Source: Euperipatoides rowelli
Taxonomy: Eukaryota; Onychophora; Udeonychophora; Euonychophora; Peripatopsidae
Length of the DNA: 10,214 nt
NCBI GenBank assembly: GCA_003024985.2
Contig: PXIH01S0002180.1
Direction: 5' to 3' (one strand)
In this document: positions 6,848 to 10,214 of the stretch, piece by piece
How positions within the stretch are numbered: position 1 is the stretch's first letter
How the letters are laid out: the number at the start of each line of letters is the position of its first letter
Notes under the pieces: model-generated
Database searches by the model: none
What the model saw: only the letters and a program-made list of their open reading frames with translations
Told to the model about the DNA's origin: nothing
Program-made: the position numbers and the translations under genes

Positions 6848-7006
6848 CATTCTTATAATGGTCAATTTTAACTGTATAGTAAGTACTTTTTCCATTTCTG
6901 ATTTTTTTTACATGAACTTGTGAAAATTTTAACAACATTTTGCAATTATTATGAATTGTAATAAGTTCTTCATAAATTAAAAAAAAAGTAAAAAGAAAAA
7001 AAATAA
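6848..7006 (+). pseudogene. ING retrocopy 3' UTR, second part, with A-rich tail
   Basis: After SINE 2 the AT-rich 3' UTR continues to an AATAAG hexamer (6960-6965), a weak poly(A) signal variant. About 12 nt later an A-rich tail begins, with runs of A9, A5 and A8 separated by GT and G (6979-7003). The tail passes directly into the second 15-bp duplication at 7007-7021. Interruptions in the A run are consistent with an old insertion. Confidence 0.78.
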
Positions 7007-7021
7007 TAATAATCTTTACAA
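7007..7021. repeat. 3' target-site duplication of the ING retrocopy
   Basis: An exact 15-bp copy of TAATAATCTTTACAA (first copy 944-958), directly after the A-rich tail. It closes the retrocopy. Confidence 0.85.
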
Positions 7022-8040
7022 ATAGAAAATTTACCACAATAATTTTTTTTAAATAATTGTCTATACTGTAAATCATTGTAGATAATGGTTGACAAGAATT
7101 GACCTGCTTTAATTTTATATAATATTTTTGATGATACCATTGCTGACAACTTCTGTTTATTTAACACTATATCTCTTATATTTTGTTATTTAATTAATTT
7201 ATTCTGGGCCTGTTAGAGTTTGTTAATTTGTTTCTTTCATTGTAAAGTCAACATTTGGTTGGAAATATACAATATGTTAAGAGATTCAAGAGCTCTGTGG
7301 AGGAAAGACAGGAATATTATGTTGCCTAAGGTGAAAGTTTAATAAAACTTAATAAAGTGTAATAATTTATTGTTTGATTCGAGTCCACTTCAGATGGATA
7401 TTTGCTTCTCTTCTAAAGTCCTTTGAAGTTGTGCAGTCTAGGTTGATCCAAATGATAGTTAAAAAGAAGGCAATATGAATAATATAAAAGTTTTAAATGT
7501 AAACAGAGAGATAGCTAGGTTGCTACCTCAATGTGTATAACAGCTAAAAGTGCATGATAAGCCAAAAATTGGATGAATAAATTTTTAAATTATGAGTCTT
7601 TTAATATTTCATAGGAATAAAGGCAGTAATCAATTCTTGAAGTTGATATAGAGGTTTAGTGTGGGGTAAATTGTTGATCCCATGGTATTATGCAATATCA
7701 CTGAGCTAAAGATGATTAAGAAAGGTCCTACCCCATTTGGTATGTACAAAAAAAGGCAAATTAAAATCAATTCTGATGTTAATACATTCAAGAATTTTTT
7801 TAAAAAACAAATTTCTTTGTTTACAATATTTGCATATTAATCATTAACAATCTTTTATCTCAGAAATCATAATAGATGTTCTTGATCTGTATATATAAAT
7901 CCTTGACTGGTGTGCCTATTCATATCTCTGGTTTTGCCATCTTTGAGACCCAGGGATCAGTGGTGTATTTTCATTGCACAAATCATTTAACAGTCTTTTT
8001 GAGTGCAGAAAAATGCCACTTTTCACTTGGGCTGTAAAAA
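7022..8040. other. AT-rich intergenic DNA, no gene recognised
   Basis: No recognisable coding, RNA or mobile-element signature. Minus-strand open frames near 6970-7167 and at 7916-8125 are low-complexity or lack motifs. Palindromic AT words such as ATTAATTTATT near 7190 are expected at this base composition. Confidence 0.5.
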
Positions 8041-8049
8041 AATGGAGAA

Positions 8050-8094
8050 GTATTGGTACCCCAGGAATTGAACCTGCTGACGAGACCACGATTA
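8050..8094 (-). other. tRNA T-arm-like sequence, possible SINE head remnant
   Basis: On the minus strand GCAGGTTCAATTCCTGGGGTACC contains an exact polymerase III B box (GGTTCAATTCC, plus-strand 8064-8074). What follows resembles a T-arm plus acceptor 3' side. No A box lies 30-60 nt upstream on that strand, and the 5' half of a tRNA cannot be folded. I read it as the remnant of another tRNA-derived SINE pointing left, but a chance match is possible. Confidence 0.3.
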
Positions 8095-8181
8095 CATTCA
8101 TGAATTTTGTGAAACAATTTGTCATGAATTATAGCTGTTCTATTTCCATATAGGTTAATTAATAGGAGTGACAGTTTACCT

Positions 8182-8202
8182 ATTGTGATTGTGATTGTGA
8201 GA
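8182..8202. repeat. Short GATTGT tandem repeat
   Basis: Three to four units of TGTGAT/GATTGT occur here. It is a minor low-complexity repeat. Confidence 0.6.
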
Positions 8203-8917
8203 ATGAGTATGTGTTGATTGGTAAATAATATATTAAGTTTATTGGTGAGTAACAATACCCTATTAATGGTTGCAACAACTAACAAAGATTGTGGAGAAGA
8301 TGCAGATATGATTACAAAGGTGAAGTCCAATACTACCATAGTTCATAAAAACGGATAGTTAGTTTTCTTTCCTGAAGAAAAGCAATAAATTCCTATCTGT
8401 CTAAGTAGTGAAAATTGGTATAATAGTTGATGCTTAGGCATTCTATTAAGGCCATGGAATTTATCGAGAGGAAGGAAATTTTTCATACAAGGAGGGGGTG
8501 CATATTTAGGTGGAGGAATTATGTTGATCTTGATAACCAGCACCCATGTCTAATGAATCACTGTTGAGGTAGTGTTGTCTTTATCTGTATCAGATTATGT
8601 TTCCATGTTAGTTTCTGATACTGGGTCATAATTTGTAAATCTGTGGTGGTGAGGAGGGTTGAAGCTAGTGTTTCTGTGCTAGATTTTTTTTCCATCTATC
8701 TCCTTGACTCATCATTGCTTTTTCAAATTTTTGATCCATGGAGTTTATGAGTTTGATTTATTGTTTTTTTCTGTTTCGTTTTGATTTTGAATTTTTGATT
8801 TATTTTATCTCCTCCATATGCTGCTGGAAATTTAATTAAACTGGCAGCAAAGTACTCAAGGTTGGCATCTTCTTCTTTTTCTAAAACAAGGGCCCAGTCG
8901 TTATTATTGGTTACCAC

Positions 8918-8957
8918 CTTTGATGCATGTGATAGTCAGCAAACATATGCATCAAAG
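8918..8957. repeat. 11-bp perfect inverted repeat
   Basis: CTTTGATGCAT (8918-8928) and ATGCATCAAAG (8947-8957) are exact reverse complements around an 18-nt loop. It is not followed by a T run and is not associated with a known element. Confidence 0.7.
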
Positions 8958-9345
8958 AGATTAGGATTTTAGAGGGCAATTTGAGATTAGATGATCAGTG
9001 CTCTAGCATCAAAGACATATTATGCTTGGTCGATTTGCACTATATGTAAGATTGTTGATTTTGATAAAATATGGAATGTCAAGTATGGTAAAGTTCAACT
9101 TTAATTGAAACAATAATCATCTGGACAATGGCACATGGTTAACCATTAGGTCTAGTCAAAACTCCTGGTGAAATAGTGGTTATAGTGCCTCACTAATCCA
9201 ATAAGGTTGGGAAATATTGTTTCAAAGTTGACACTGGTATCTTGTCAATTATAATTTTACACATTCCATTCTGATCATATTGGGGTAGGAAAAAAGGGTT
9301 TTGTGACCCGCTAGGTTTTTGGATAAGTTTTGGAATATTGCTGCC

Positions 9346-9367
9346 TTTTTTTTTTTTTTTTTTTTTT
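9346..9367. repeat. 22-bp poly-T tract (poly-A on the minus strand)
   Basis: An uninterrupted run of 22 T. On the minus strand it could be the tail of a retro-inserted sequence ending GAGTTCTCTTCTC just before the A run. I find no matching duplication or element head, so it may simply be a mononucleotide repeat. Confidence 0.8.
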
Positions 9368-9540
9368 GAGAAGAGAACTCGATTTAATAAAAAAGTAAGG
9401 TTATTTAACTGATATAAGGCATCCATATGATTCATTAGGGTAAGATTAACAAGTTGTTTTAATATATATTGTATTAATTTGTGTTCTTTAATAGCAGAGA
9501 TAATGACAATATTTGGGCACATCATGAATTGGAAGTGATT

Positions 9541-10214
9541 AGTGCAATAAAAAAATTGTTTTAGTTAATCTTTGTTAGTCATTATTTTATTCACTATTGG
9601 AAAATAAAGTTTTCAGTATTGGTAAGAGGCCCAGTAGTAAACAGTGACTCCATATCACTCCATATTATAAGCAATATGTTTATTACAAATAAAATACCCC
9701 AGGGGTACATTTACCAGGAAGACTTACAGAGGCTGAAGTTATTAAGTTGGGTATTACTTGCCTAGCTTACCTAAAAACGATAGATAAATTTAAAAAAAAG
9801 CTGAAATCTAAAACTTTGATAAAAAAAAATATTACAAATATTTTTAAAAAATAAATTGACTGTCATAATTCTAATCAAATAGCATTTTAATGAAATACAT
9901 CTTAACATTACTCAATGTATTTTACCTTACGAATCAGAAACTTATATTCCATATATTTACAAAATAAATCTTAAGCTAATTTCTTAGTTGAAAGAGATTA
10001 TAAGAATATGTCATAATAGGGTAAGAATCTGTTTGAAACTCAAACTCGAACCTTGTGGTCACAATCCTCCATATGTCTTAAGGCTCATTTATACTTTTTA
10101 CGCAGCAGGTTTTCGCTCTGTCTATCTGTCTCGAAAAACGGAGAGATTTGCGTTTATGTGTTTATAGTTTTCTGCAGAGGTGGTCAGTAATCAATGAAAT
10201 TGCTTCATACAATA
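9541..10214. other. AT-rich intergenic DNA, no gene recognised
   Basis: A plus-strand open stretch at about 9703-9852 (VHLPGRLTEAEVIKLGITCL, then lysine-rich) starts after a stop and has no recognised motif. Near 10042-10052 the minus strand reads GGTTCGAGTTT, a degraded B box. From about 10079 the sequence GGCTCATTTATAC is of the kind that starts some short TIR elements, but the other end is outside the window. Nothing here can be called with confidence. Confidence 0.4.

Larger units (their letters stand above)
959..7006 (+). pseudogene. Processed retrocopy of an ING1/2-like mRNA, interrupted by three insertions
   Basis: The overall retrocopy is delimited by the 15-bp direct repeats at 944-958 and 7007-7021. 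ING-like coding sequence appears in order on the plus strand at 1464-1794 and 6009-6350. A non-coding stretch (presumed 3' UTR) follows, with an AATAAG hexamer at 6960-6965 and an A-rich tail from about 6977. Subtracting the two SINEs, the DNA transposon and one duplication each leaves about 1.1 kb, so the cDNA was probably 5'-truncated or its 5' part has decayed. ING proteins bind H3K4me3 through a C-terminal PHD finger and act in histone acetyltransferase or deacetylase complexes. Frameshifts, in-frame stops and the transposon insertion make this copy non-functional as an ING gene. A parental intron-containing gene should exist elsewhere in the genome. Confidence 0.85.
8343..9540. other. Unassigned region with scattered minus-strand open frames
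   Basis: Minus-strand open frames occur at 8343-8543, 8723-8917 and 9193-9525. The piece at 8723-8917 has a more protein-like stretch (LVLEKEEDANLEYFAASL, then KFPAAYGG), and the next minus frame downstream reads MDQKFEKAMMSQGDRWKKN. These could be traces of a decayed gene or retroelement gag read right to left. They match no family I know, are broken by stops and frame changes, and lack splice-site support, so no gene is called. Confidence 0.3.

Noticed and set aside
6675-7076. 133-codon minus-strand open frame as a gene
   Set aside because: It spans the SINE 2 body, the retrocopy A-rich tail and the duplication, and its lysine/phenylalanine/isoleucine-rich content comes from low-complexity DNA.
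1-10214. CRISPR array, operon or prokaryotic defence system
   Set aside because: There are no spaced direct repeats and no bacterial gene organisation, and the sequence is clearly animal nuclear DNA with SINEs and a processed pseudogene.

Overview
The window is AT-rich, intron-scale eukaryotic DNA with no operons and no long intact ORFs. It suggests a large, repeat-rich invertebrate genome, most likely an arthropod. The grounds are an animal ING-type PHD protein fossil, tRNA-derived SINEs with long target-site duplications, TG/TA microsatellites, and a transposon protein family I know only from invertebrate genomes. I cannot resolve the species. I see no gene that looks functional as it stands.

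The main content, about 944-7021, is a nest of insertions. The outermost layer is a processed retrocopy of an ING1/ING2-like (inhibitor of growth, PHD-finger) mRNA. It is flanked by a perfect 15-bp direct repeat (944-958 and 7007-7021) and ends in an A-rich tail (about 6977-7006). Three later insertions broke it up. The first is a tRNA-derived SINE at 1000-1352 with a perfect 16-bp duplication. The second is a 4.18-kb DNA transposon at 1818-5996 with terminal inverted repeats of about 700 bp, which separates the ING N-terminal half (1464-1794) from its PHD half (6009-6350). The third is another tRNA-derived SINE at 6480-6836, sitting in the ING 3' UTR. Without the insertions the retrocopy is about 1.1 kb, so it is 5'-truncated.

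Inside the DNA transposon lies a heavily frameshifted plus-strand ORF (about 3036-5082). Its pieces fall in the right order for an uncharacterised, highly repeated invertebrate protein family: an acidic-motif domain that I infer to be PIN/FEN1-like, then a WW-FSKKQ segment, an LPSPxxxGW motif and a C-terminal cysteine cluster. It has lost acidic residues and is dead. The element therefore looks like a fossil autonomous copy of a long-TIR DNA transposon whose superfamily I cannot assign.

The flanks (1-943 and 7022-10214) hold simple repeats, a 22-bp poly-T tract, an 11-bp inverted repeat, and weak traces of further tRNA-like SINE promoters on the minus strand. No gene could be recognised there.
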